Positions 1 through 5,416 of a stretch of 10,049 bases of DNA are shown in pieces. Each line of letters begins with the position of its first letter. The first letter of the stretch is position 1. Location: contig JAKJAB010000106.1 of NCBI GenBank assembly GCA_022707725.1, positions 1 through 10,049 on the forward strand. Reading direction: 5' to 3'. Both the position numbers and the translations under genes were made by a program. The DNA is from Chloroflexota bacterium (GTDB lineage Bacteria > Chloroflexota > Anaerolineae > B4-G1 > SLSP01). The notes beneath the pieces were generated by a model. It worked only from the letters and a program-made list of their open reading frames with translations. It was not told where the DNA came from and did not search any database.

Positions 1-246
1 CGGCACCGTCGCCAGGACGTCGTGTCCCGCCGCACGCACCGTTCCGGAGACGCGGCCGCCGGTGTAGCGGGGCGCCAGGCCCGCCAACACGTGACACAGC
101 GTACTTTTCCCGCTGCCACTGGCGCCCATCACCGCTAACGCCTTTCCGGTTTCCAATCGAAAGGCAATGTCGCGCAATGCTTGGGGCGCCGGAAGGCCCG
201 GCCCAGGTGGCGGATAGGCAAAATTCAGATGTTCTGCAACAAGCAC
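1..246 (-). CDS. ECF-type ABC transporter ATP-binding protein (N-terminal part, cut by window edge)
   Basis: This is the first 82 codons of an ABC ATPase that continues beyond the left edge. The GTG start at 246 is preceded by an AAGGGG ribosome binding site 6 bases upstream. A Walker A motif, GASGSGKST, lies at about residues 42-50, followed by the LAGLAPRYTGG-type stretch seen in ATPases of energy-coupling-factor (ECF) transporters. By family knowledge it would hydrolyse ATP in the cytoplasm to drive uptake of a vitamin or cofactor. The Walker B, signature and switch regions lie outside the window. The TGGRVSG stretch resembles the fused double-ATPase type (YkoD-like), but that cannot be tested here. 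It starts inside the end of the S-component frame (22-base overlap, different frame), which suggests translational coupling and one transporter operon. Confidence 0.88.
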   Translation of the reverse strand, partial: MLVAEHLNFAYPPPGPGLPAPQALRDIAFRLETGKALAVMGASGSGKSTLCHVLAGLAPRYTGGRVSGTVRAAGHDVLATVP

Positions 247-800
247 CTTTTTCCCCTTATTGTGATGAAAAACTGTAGCGCGAGTTGGCAACTCGCGCTA
301 CAAGGGGCGAGTGACCGACTCGCCCTACAGGTTATTCGCTTTTCGGTTATGCGTTCCGCCCCGCCGCTGATCCCTTGCAGAGTATTGGGGAGCAATTCCA
401 GGGTGGCAGGACCGACGCCCACCAGAAACATCCCGACGGCGAAATAACCCGCGACGACGATAGCCGCGCCGATGACGACGGATAGCAGCACCGTCAGGGG
501 ATTGATACGCTTCTGCACGAGCCAACCGATCACCAACCCCTGCACCCCGTGGATGAATAAGGAAAAAACCGCCCACTGCGGATAGCCAAGCATATCCGCC
601 ATGGCAGTGCCCATCCCCCCAGCAAACAATGCCACCCACGGGCCAAACGCATAGGCCGTGAAGGTAATTGCCGCATCGCCCAAATGTACATACCCATTCG
701 TCGCAGGGATCGGAATTCGTGCAAGCACCGTCAGCACAAAAATCAACGCCCCCATCAGGGCGATTAAGGTCATACGTCCAATATCTACTTCACGCGACAT
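225..800 (-). CDS. ECF transporter S component (substrate-binding membrane subunit), with an aberrant C-terminus
   Basis: This is a 191-residue membrane protein. ATG at 800 has a GGAGG site 5 bases upstream. Hydrophobic segments lie at about residues 10-30, 41-72 (two helices), 76-96 and 101-129, with a last amphipathic stretch at 131-147. The segments IPIPATNGYVHLGDA (30-44) and GTAMADMLGYPQWA (64-77) match the ECF S-component pattern. In this family the S component captures a vitamin or similar small molecule and docks on the ECF ATPase/T module; the substrate cannot be told here. The family-like sequence stops at about residue 147, in what should be the last helix. Residues 158-176 are encoded by the paired palindromic repeat at 274-329 and are polar, cysteine- and arginine-rich. 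The C-terminus has therefore probably been replaced by repeat insertion or a frameshift, so the protein may be impaired. It lies upstream of the ATPase. Confidence 0.85.
   Translation of the reverse strand: MSREVDIGRMTLIALMGALIFVLTVLARIPIPATNGYVHLGDAAITFTAYAFGPWVALFAGGMGTAMADMLGYPQWAVFSLFIHGVQGLVIGWLVQKRINPLTVLLSVVIGAAIVVAGYFAVGMFLVGVGPATLELLPNTLQGISGGAERITEKRITCRASRSLAPCSASCQLALQFFITIRGKRCLLQNI
274..329. repeat. Paired palindromic repeat (two related hairpins), REP/MITE-like
   Basis: Two adjacent inverted repeats. The first, 274-302, has perfect 14-base arms TGTAGCGCGAGTTG / CAACTCGCGCTACA around one central base. The second has arms GGGCGAGT (305-312) and ACTCGCCC (318-325) around GACCG. 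The two share the word GCGAGT, and each has TACA at its outer right end, so they look like diverged copies of one unit in tandem. They sit between the conserved part of the S-component gene and the start of the ATPase gene and are read through by the S-component frame. Short palindromes of this type usually occur in many copies per genome, but that cannot be checked from one window. Confidence 0.8.
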
Positions 801-835
801 CTACGCCTCCAAATTCGTCGTGTAGTCATCAATCT

Positions 836-865
836 GGTAGTCGGACGATCCGGCCGGCTACTACC
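836..865 (-). promoter_or_regulatory. Possible hairpin in the ECF S-component mRNA leader
   Basis: On the minus strand GGTAGT (860-865) and ACTACC (836-841) can pair. They enclose a second small pairing, CGGA-TCG-TCCG, and the self-complementary CCGGCCGG. It lies between the predicted promoter and the ribosome binding site of the S-component gene, where a vitamin riboswitch would be expected, but I do not recognise the conserved core of any known riboswitch such as the TPP or FMN element. It may be only a chance pairing. Confidence 0.22.
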
Positions 866-879
866 TTGCGCACAGGTTG

Positions 880-907
880 ATCATAACATACTCGGCGGCT
901 CTGGCAA
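880..907 (-). promoter_or_regulatory. Predicted sigma70-type promoter for the ECF transporter genes
   Basis: On the minus strand a TTGCCA -35 box (902-907) and a TATGAT -10 box (880-885) are separated by 16 bases, upstream of the S-component ATG at 800 (leader about 70 bases). The -35 box lies in the loop of an inverted repeat, GCGGCT (895-900) / AGCCGC (914-919), which could be an operator or a weak end for the upstream degV-family transcript; it has no T run. The promoter implies that the transporter genes can be transcribed separately from the DegV-family gene. Confidence 0.5.
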
Positions 908-929
908 GGAATCAGCCGCTTTACCTCTT

Positions 930-1889
930 CTATTCGTCGTCCTTCTGGGACCACGGCACCCGCGAGAGAATGGCGTCTTTTGCGCCGCGCGCATAGTCTG
1001 AGAGCTTCTCCAATTGTTGTGAAATCCCGGAGGCCTGGCGCTCGACGTAATACGACACGCCCAATGCCCCTGGACCGGTATGGACGCCCAACTCCGTCGG
1101 CACGTGCAGCAGGTATGTTTCGACACAGCGAAGCAGCTTCTTCAGTTCTTCCAATACATACGTTCCTTCGGTTTCGTCTTCGGCATAGTGAACGGCCAGA
1201 TGAACAGGATTGTCCTCGATTTCATCGACGACTTTTTCGATCACCGCTGCGATACCCTTACTGCGCCGGCGCGCCTGTCCGATCAAACTGACCCGGTTGT
1301 TTTGCACCCGAATCAGCGGGGAGATCTTGAGCAGGCTCCCCACCATACTTGCCGCACTGGAGAGCCGCCCACCCTGGAAGGCATAATTGACCGTTTCCAA
1401 CAGTGCCACCACACCGGCATTGGGAACAACAGCGCGCGCACGTGCAGCGACTTCCTCCAACGTAGCGCCTTCAGCCGCCGCGCGCGCAGCCTCCAGCGCC
1501 ACAAAGCCTTGAGCCATCGCCGTCGTCTGGCTATCGACCACGGCTACCGGCACAGGGCTTTCCCGGCCCGCGACTTCCGCCAGGTTACACGTCCCGCTCT
1601 GTTTGCCCGCCACGTGAACCGCGACGATGCCCGACGCCCACTGCGCTTGCTTCCGGTAAGCCTCAAGAAATACCGGAATGGCCGGCACGCTCGTCGAAAC
1701 CTGCGTCGCAGGGTTGGCCCGTAGCTGTGCAAAGAAGCTCGCCGGCTGCATGTCAATGCCTGAACGGTACGAGACTTTGTCCATATTGACCCAAATCGGC
1801 ACCACTTCTATGCGGTACTGTTGACACAGAGCTTCGGGGATGCTGGCGGCGGAATCGGTAACAACAGCAATGCTCGGTTGTGTGTTCAA
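930..1889 (-). CDS. DegV family protein (fatty-acid-binding)
   Basis: A 319-residue protein, slightly longer than the usual 280-300 of the DegV family. The start is TTG at 1889, chosen because an ideal AGGAGG lies 5 bases upstream (1895-1900) and the protein begins just before the family's VVTDSAASIP motif (residues 9-18). Other family landmarks are STSVP (65-69), GKQSGT (95-100), VVDSQTT (117-123), the FQGGRLSSAAS loop (171-181) and HTGPGALG (270-277). DegV proteins bind a fatty acid in a pocket between two alpha/beta domains; some are FakB subunits that present the fatty acid to the kinase FakA. No FakA-like gene is in view, so a FakB role is only a possibility. No signal peptide is seen, so it should be cytoplasmic. 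It is the first leftward gene, divergent from the gene at 1983. Confidence 0.92.
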   Translation of the reverse strand: MNTQPSIAVVTDSAASIPEALCQQYRIEVVPIWVNMDKVSYRSGIDMQPASFFAQLRANPATQVSTSVPAIPVFLEAYRKQAQWASGIVAVHVAGKQSGTCNLAEVAGRESPVPVAVVDSQTTAMAQGFVALEAARAAAEGATLEEVAARARAVVPNAGVVALLETVNYAFQGGRLSSAASMVGSLLKISPLIRVQNNRVSLIGQARRRSKGIAAVIEKVVDEIEDNPVHLAVHYAEDETEGTYVLEELKKLLRCVETYLLHVPTELGVHTGPGALGVSYYVERQASGISQQLEKLSDYARGAKDAILSRVPWSQKDDE

Positions 1890-1905
1890 CGCGACCTCCT
1901 GATGG

Positions 1906-1944
1906 TTGGCGTTTCTACTGAACTTTAGTAAGATAGTGTATACT
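1906..1944 (+). promoter_or_regulatory. Predicted promoter(s) for the rightward two-gene unit, in the divergent gap
   Basis: In the 93-base gap between the divergent genes the plus strand has TTGGCG (1906-1911), 17 bases, then TAAGAT (1929-1934). A second and better -10 box, TATACT (1939-1944), follows but lacks a convincing -35. Either would give a short leader before the ATG at 1983. On the minus strand TTGCCT, 17 bases, TACACT (between about 1934 and 1962) is a weaker candidate for the DegV-family gene, so the two promoters would overlap face to face. These are pattern matches only. Confidence 0.4.
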
Positions 1945-1982
1945 GATTGGCGTCTAAAGGCAAACGAATAGAGGAGGGCGCG

Positions 1983-2402
1983 ATGGCGCGCGTAGCAGTT
2001 TTTGAAGGGTTAGTTATCGATGAAGCAGACAATCCGGTGGACGTGACCTACATCGGCGGAACGCCACACTATGTCGTCAACGACGCCGGCTTCTTACGGC
2101 ACGTCCCATCGGAGAAGGTGGATCGCCACGTGCTTAACGTGATGCAGGAAGGCGTGCTCGAAAACCGCGAAGCGGTGGTGCAGGGGATGCTTCAGTTTTT
2201 AGGGAAGGATGACCTTTTCACGAAAGCCGCTGTCGATGCGTCGATTGGGCAGATGCCGGAGAACATCAATGCGCTGCTCGATAGTGGGCTGCCCGAGGAC
2301 GCGCGGCAGTGGTTTGGCCTGATGGGGCTGCGTATCGTGATCGATCTCCACGGCGATGTCGTTGACGTCGTTATGCCCGGCAGTATCGACCTGGACGAAT
2401 AG
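1983..2402 (+). CDS. Protein of unknown function, 139 residues
   Basis: I do not recognise this family. The ATG at 1983 is preferred over an upstream in-frame TTG (1947) because GGAGG lies 5 bases before it (1973-1977). The product is acidic and soluble, with no signal peptide or membrane segment. The first 45 residues look like beta strands (ARVAVFEGLVIDE, DVTYIGG, PHYVVND). The middle, about 48-105, is helical with many charged residues. A final pattern of hydrophobic strands (IVIDLHGDVVDVVMPG, about 118-133) ends in an acidic tail. It ends four bases before the TPR membrane gene, so the two are almost certainly co-transcribed and perhaps translated in step; a shared complex is an inference from position only. 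Confidence 0.85.
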   Translation: MARVAVFEGLVIDEADNPVDVTYIGGTPHYVVNDAGFLRHVPSEKVDRHVLNVMQEGVLENREAVVQGMLQFLGKDDLFTKAAVDASIGQMPENINALLDSGLPEDARQWFGLMGLRIVIDLHGDVVDVVMPGSIDLDE

Positions 2403-2406
2403 CCTC

Positions 2407-3366
2407 ATGCTTCAGCAGAGCGAATTCCGCGGTACACCTTCGGCACAGGCGCGCGAGTTTCTTGAACACCTTGAGGCGCGCGTCGGCAGGCTGGAACGCG
2501 ATAGCCGCGCAGAGGTGCAGACCATTCCGGAACTCTTCGATGCGGTGCAGGCGCGCATTGTCGAGCTGGAACACGCGGGCGCTTCCCTGCCGGCGGAAAA
2601 GCTTCGCTTCGAGACCGTTGCCGGCACATTCCGCCGCAAAGCGAAGACGTTTTTGCGCACAGTAGGTGGGACAGAGGGACTTGCGGCACTGCGTTCGGGC
2701 CGGCCGGCAGCCCCGGAGCAGTGGTGGTGGTTCATCGATCAGTGGTGGGCAGAGCAGAAGATGGCGCAGCGCCGTCGCCGGGTCAAATCGCTGCTCATTG
2801 GCGGGGTGGTTCTTGCCATCGTAGCCGTGGTGTATGTGCTCTTCCTGGCGCCCGACAAGACCGTATCGGAAACGATCCGGCTGCAACAAATGGCAGAACA
2901 GCTCGCGAAGGTTGGGGACGATGCCGCCGCCCTGGACATGGTGAACGAAGCCCTGGCCCTGTCGTCCAACGACGCAAGCCTGCTGGCCTTCAAAGGCATC
3001 TTGCAGATGCGGCTCGGCGCTGAAACAGAAGCCACGGCGACGTTTGCGGCTGCCGAAGCAGCCGCAAGCAGCCGCGAACAGTTCTTCCTCGATCGCGCCC
3101 AGATTTACCTGGTGCTGGGACAACCCGAGGCGGTGTTGGCCGACGCCGAGGCCGCTCTCGCCGCCAACCCACAATCGGCGCGCGGATATTTGTACCTGGC
3201 GCAGGCTAATACCGACCTGGGCAACTTTGTGGAGGCGGAGAAGCAGTACGATGAGGCCGGGCGGTTAGCCGGTGAAGCTGGGGATGCCGAGATCGCGGCG
3301 ATCGCGCGTGTGCAGAAGGCCTACCTCTACCAACAACTCTTCCTCCCCACCCCGACAACCCCGTAG
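2407..3366 (+). CDS. Single-pass membrane protein with TPR-like repeats
   Basis: A 319-residue protein. ATG at 2407 is chosen because it follows the previous stop by four bases; an in-frame open stretch extends back to 2356 but lies inside the upstream gene. No good ribosome binding site precedes it, which fits coupling to that gene. Residues 1-120 are helical and charged, possibly coiled-coil at 10-55, with a tryptophan-rich patch (QWWWFIDQWW, 105-114). QRRRRVK (121-127) precedes one membrane helix at about 128-147, so the positive-inside rule predicts a cytoplasmic N-terminus. Residues 155-310 form about four degenerate tetratricopeptide repeats (for example DDAAALDMVNEALALSSND and EAVLADAEAALAANPQS), predicted outside the membrane. 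TPRs bind partner proteins; the partner is unknown. The gene converges with the tRNA. Confidence 0.85.
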   Translation: MLQQSEFRGTPSAQAREFLEHLEARVGRLERDSRAEVQTIPELFDAVQARIVELEHAGASLPAEKLRFETVAGTFRRKAKTFLRTVGGTEGLAALRSGRPAAPEQWWWFIDQWWAEQKMAQRRRRVKSLLIGGVVLAIVAVVYVLFLAPDKTVSETIRLQQMAEQLAKVGDDAAALDMVNEALALSSNDASLLAFKGILQMRLGAETEATATFAAAEAAASSREQFFLDRAQIYLVLGQPEAVLADAEAALAANPQSARGYLYLAQANTDLGNFVEAEKQYDEAGRLAGEAGDAEIAAIARVQKAYLYQQLFLPTPTTP

Positions 3367-3397
3367 AAAACGAAAATCCCCCTCGATGAGGGGGATT
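3367..3397 (-). terminator. Intrinsic terminator of the tRNA-Glu gene
   Basis: A perfect 10-base stem, AATCCCCCTC (3375-3384) with GAGGGGGATT (3388-3397), closes a 3-base loop. In the leftward direction it is followed by T runs (TTTTCGTTTT). It begins 6 bases past the tRNA 3' end. In the rightward direction there is no T run, so it is best read as terminating the tRNA, although the stem could also protect the 3' end of the TPR-gene transcript, whose stop codon abuts it. Confidence 0.88.
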
Positions 3398-3403
3398 GCC
3401 GGA

Positions 3404-3476
3404 TGGCCCCAAGGGAATTCGAATCCCTGTTTCCGGCTTGAGAGGCCAGCGTCCTAGGCCACTAGACGATGGGGCC
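3404..3476 (-). tRNA. tRNA-Glu (anticodon CUC)
   Basis: A 73-base cloverleaf on the minus strand. The acceptor stem is GGCCCCA / TGGGGCC with discriminator A at 3404. The anticodon stem is CTGGC / GCCGG around loop CTCTCAA, with anticodon CTC at 3440-3442, reading the glutamate codon GAG. The T arm is AGGGA-TTCGAAT-TCCCT. The 3' CCA is not encoded (TCC follows), so it must be added after transcription. It has its own promoter and terminator and so is a single-gene transcription unit. Confidence 0.96.
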
Positions 3477-3486
3477 AAGCTCGAAG

Positions 3487-3514
3487 ATTGTAGCAGAAAC
3501 AAGGCTTTTGTCAA
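3487..3514 (-). promoter_or_regulatory. Strong promoter of tRNA-Glu
   Basis: On the minus strand a perfect TTGACA -35 (3509-3514) and a TACAAT -10 (3487-3492) are 16 bases apart, with TGC just before the -10 (extended -10). The -10 ends 10 bases before the tRNA 5' end, giving a leader of only a few bases, typical for a stable RNA gene. Confidence 0.82.
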
Positions 3515-3521
3515 CCGGCGT

Positions 3522-3549
3522 TTGCACGCAGCCGGCTTTCGGTTACAAT
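3522..3549 (+). promoter_or_regulatory. Predicted promoter of the CAP-domain protein gene
   Basis: TTGCAC (3522-3527), 16 bases, then TACAAT (3544-3549) on the plus strand. It lies back to back with the tRNA promoter; the two -35 boxes are 7 bases apart. It would give a leader of about 90 bases before the ATG at 3647. A TATAAC (3585-3590) nearer the gene lacks a -35 partner. Confidence 0.45.
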
Positions 3550-3646
3550 CCCACGTGTCGAGAAAGTGGCTGTTTGGAAGTAAATATAACGTTTTCGCAC
3601 GCCGCACCATACGATCTCCCTCTTAATGTAGTAAATGGAGGTAACG

Positions 3647-5194
3647 ATGGACAAGTCAGTTCGATACATTCTTGTGGTTGCCAGTGTTATGGTGTTGACG
3701 GCTCCCACAGTCGCTGCGCCGCCAACCCCGCAAATTGGGACAGCAGTGGTGGTGGAAGGTGGTGAGGTCACGCCGTGTTATACGGGATGTGGCGGGGTAT
3801 CTGATGTCCCTTCCAGCAATCCCGACTACGAGCAAACGGTCGTAGAGATGGTCAACGCCGCGCGGGCTGAATATGCTCTGCCGCCGCTCAAACGCACCGC
3901 TGCCCTGGACGATGGGGCACGCTACCATGCGACGGATTTGGCGGTGGATAATTACTTCACGCACGAGTCGCAGGATCGCGTTGATGGTATCTTGCAGGTG
4001 GTGTGCATCTTCAAGGAGCGTGTGTTAGCGTACTACAATTATCCTACCTGGACCACGCTTAGCGAGAACATTGCTGCCGGTTCTTCGACGCCAGCGGCGG
4101 TAATGGCTATCTGGATGGGCAGCGAGGGACACCGTGACAATATATTGCGGGCAGCTTCTTGTGAAATTGGGGTGGGGTATTACGAGGGCGGCGGCGACTA
4201 CTGGCGTTACTGGGTGCAGGACTTCGCATGTCGCTCCGATGTCTATCCTATCGTCATCAACCGGGAGGCCGCCACGACCGACGATTATCACGTCAACCTC
4301 TACATCTACGGCTACGGTACCTGGACCACAATGCGACTGCGCAACAACAGCGAACCCTGGAGCGCCCCGCGTCCGTTCCAGTCGGAGCTGGCCTGGGAAC
4401 TACCCAAGTCGCCCGGCAAGCATACCGTGTGGGTAGAACTGCGCAACGGCAGCTCGACAACGACCAGCAGCGACAACATCTATTCGACGTGGTCGCCGCC
4501 GCCGATCACGCTCAATGTCGTTCCGACCAACGTCGCTTTCGTGCATGACGCCGTGACCGGTAGCCTGACCCCACCAATGCAAGTTGTCAACCTGACCAAC
4601 AGTACTACGGCGGATGTGATCACCTGGAGTCTGATGACCGAGGGCAACTGGTTCAACGTCACGCCCGCTGGCGGGACGACACCGGGTACGTTCACCATTG
4701 CGCCAACGACGTTTATGACGCAACCCAGTACACTCTATACCGGCGCGGTCACAGTGACGGCAACCGCGCCGCCGGAAACAGTCAACGCGGTACAGCGCAT
4801 CGCCGTGACGTTGGACGTTCAGGCGCCGGCGTTGGGCGGCTTGCCCGATGCGATCACCTTCACGTACAGCATTCCTTCGGCACAACTGCTCCCGTCTGCC
4901 TGGATATTGACGCCGCAAAACGTGGGCAGTCACCACGCCCTGAATTGGAGCGTGACAAGCGACGCGCCCTGGGCGCAAATTGCGCCCCAGAGCGGCGCGA
5001 CGTCGCAGAGCTTCTCCATCACGCCGGCGGGCTTTTCTACGTCGAGCGCCTTCCTGTACACCGGGCTGCTGACCGTCACTGTGGACAGTCCGGCGGGCGT
5101 CGCCGGGTCGCCGCATCAAGTGCGCCTGGCATTGAACGTGGTGGATGAAGCCTTCGGTTACGTCTACCTGCCGCTGGTCTGCCGCAATTTCTAA
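3647..5194 (+). CDS. Secreted CAP-domain (SCP/PR-1-like) protein with BACON-like domains
   Basis: A 515-residue protein. ATG at 3647 is chosen because GGAGG (3637-3641) lies 5 bases upstream; an earlier in-frame ATG (3635) overlaps that site. Residues 1-24 form a signal peptide, probably cut after VAA. A CAP domain spans about 60-197, with histidines at 94 and 106, SENIAAG (139-145, Glu140) and SEGHRDNIL (159-167, His162), the typical cavity residues. Residues 200-288 resemble an Ig-like surface module. Two tandem BACON-like beta domains follow (about 288-391 and 399-499) with matching motifs NWFNVTPAGGT / PWAQIAPQSGA and YTGAVTV / YTGLLTV. The protein ends GYVYLPLVCRNF, a tail I associate with exported Chloroflexota proteins and which may be a sorting or anchoring signal. 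The substrate of bacterial CAP proteins is mostly unknown; a role at the cell surface is inferred. Confidence 0.93.
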   Translation: MDKSVRYILVVASVMVLTAPTVAAPPTPQIGTAVVVEGGEVTPCYTGCGGVSDVPSSNPDYEQTVVEMVNAARAEYALPPLKRTAALDDGARYHATDLAVDNYFTHESQDRVDGILQVVCIFKERVLAYYNYPTWTTLSENIAAGSSTPAAVMAIWMGSEGHRDNILRAASCEIGVGYYEGGGDYWRYWVQDFACRSDVYPIVINREAATTDDYHVNLYIYGYGTWTTMRLRNNSEPWSAPRPFQSELAWELPKSPGKHTVWVELRNGSSTTTSSDNIYSTWSPPPITLNVVPTNVAFVHDAVTGSLTPPMQVVNLTNSTTADVITWSLMTEGNWFNVTPAGGTTPGTFTIAPTTFMTQPSTLYTGAVTVTATAPPETVNAVQRIAVTLDVQAPALGGLPDAITFTYSIPSAQLLPSAWILTPQNVGSHHALNWSVTSDAPWAQIAPQSGATSQSFSITPAGFSTSSAFLYTGLLTVTVDSPAGVAGSPHQVRLALNVVDEAFGYVYLPLVCRNF

Positions 5195-5242
5195 GACGAG
5201 TCGTCATGCGGCAAACCACACCGACGAGGATGAAAAGGGTTT

Positions 5243-5305
5243 CCTCAACGGATTCAACGGAATTCAACGGATATTTTTCCGTTGAATCCGTTCGATCCGT
5301 TGAGG
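5243..5305. repeat. Long imperfect inverted repeat built of TCAACGGA words
   Basis: The left arm, 5243-5271, holds three copies of TCAACGGA. The right arm, 5278-5305, holds the reverse complement word TCCGTTGA at both ends and a shortened copy between. The arms pair over about 28 bases with two mismatches and one bulge, around the loop TATTTT. It lies between the CAP gene and the peptidase gene, 49 bases after the CAP stop codon. It could end the CAP transcript, but no T run follows, so it is more probably a spreading repeat. The wider gap, 5195-5416, holds no other gene that I can support. Confidence 0.8.
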
Positions 5306-5371
5306 CTATTTTCTAAGGAGACACCGGTGCTGGCGCACTCCATGCAAGCACGAAAATCTGTCAATGAATTT

Positions 5372-5399
5372 TTTGCCATTTGCCATTTGCCATTTGCCA
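5372..5399. repeat. Tandem 7-base repeat, four copies of TTTGCCA
   Basis: Four perfect tandem copies of TTTGCCA followed by a partial TTTT, ending 7 bases before the AAGGAG ribosome binding site of the peptidase gene. Because 7 is not a multiple of 3, copy-number changes would shift the frame of any translation entering from upstream, for example from the in-frame GTG at 5327, which has AAGGAG 6 bases before it. Confidence 0.9.
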
Positions 5400-5416
5400 T
5401 TTTCGAAGGAGTTACA

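Noticed and set aside
1080..1724. Plus-strand open frame of 214 codons opposite the DegV-family gene
   Set aside because: The DegV motifs on the other strand are unmistakable, and this frame lacks a start with a ribosome binding site.
2371..3174. Minus-strand open frame of 267 codons opposite the TPR membrane gene
   Set aside because: The plus-strand frame has a membrane helix, TPR pattern and operon spacing; the antisense product is of low quality and has no ribosome binding site that I can see.
3375..3397. Terminator of the rightward TPR gene
   Set aside because: The hairpin is symmetrical but only the leftward direction has a T run, so it is assigned to the tRNA gene.
3404..3476. tRNA as an integration (attachment) site for a mobile element
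   Set aside because: There is no integrase gene nearby and no visible direct repeat of the tRNA 3' end elsewhere in the window.
4400..5119. Minus-strand open frame of 239 codons, arginine-rich, opposite the BACON-like domains
   Set aside because: Arginine-rich composition is typical of an antisense shadow of a threonine- and valine-rich coding sequence in GC-rich DNA.
5372..5399. CRISPR-like spaced repeats
   Set aside because: The units are 7 bases long with no spacers, and no cas gene is present in the window.
5282..5416. 45-codon upstream extension of the peptidase gene
   Set aside because: It is encoded by an inverted repeat and a tandem repeat, is not part of the family fold, and the ATG at 5417 has a better-placed ribosome binding site. 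The GTG at 5327 is kept only as a note.
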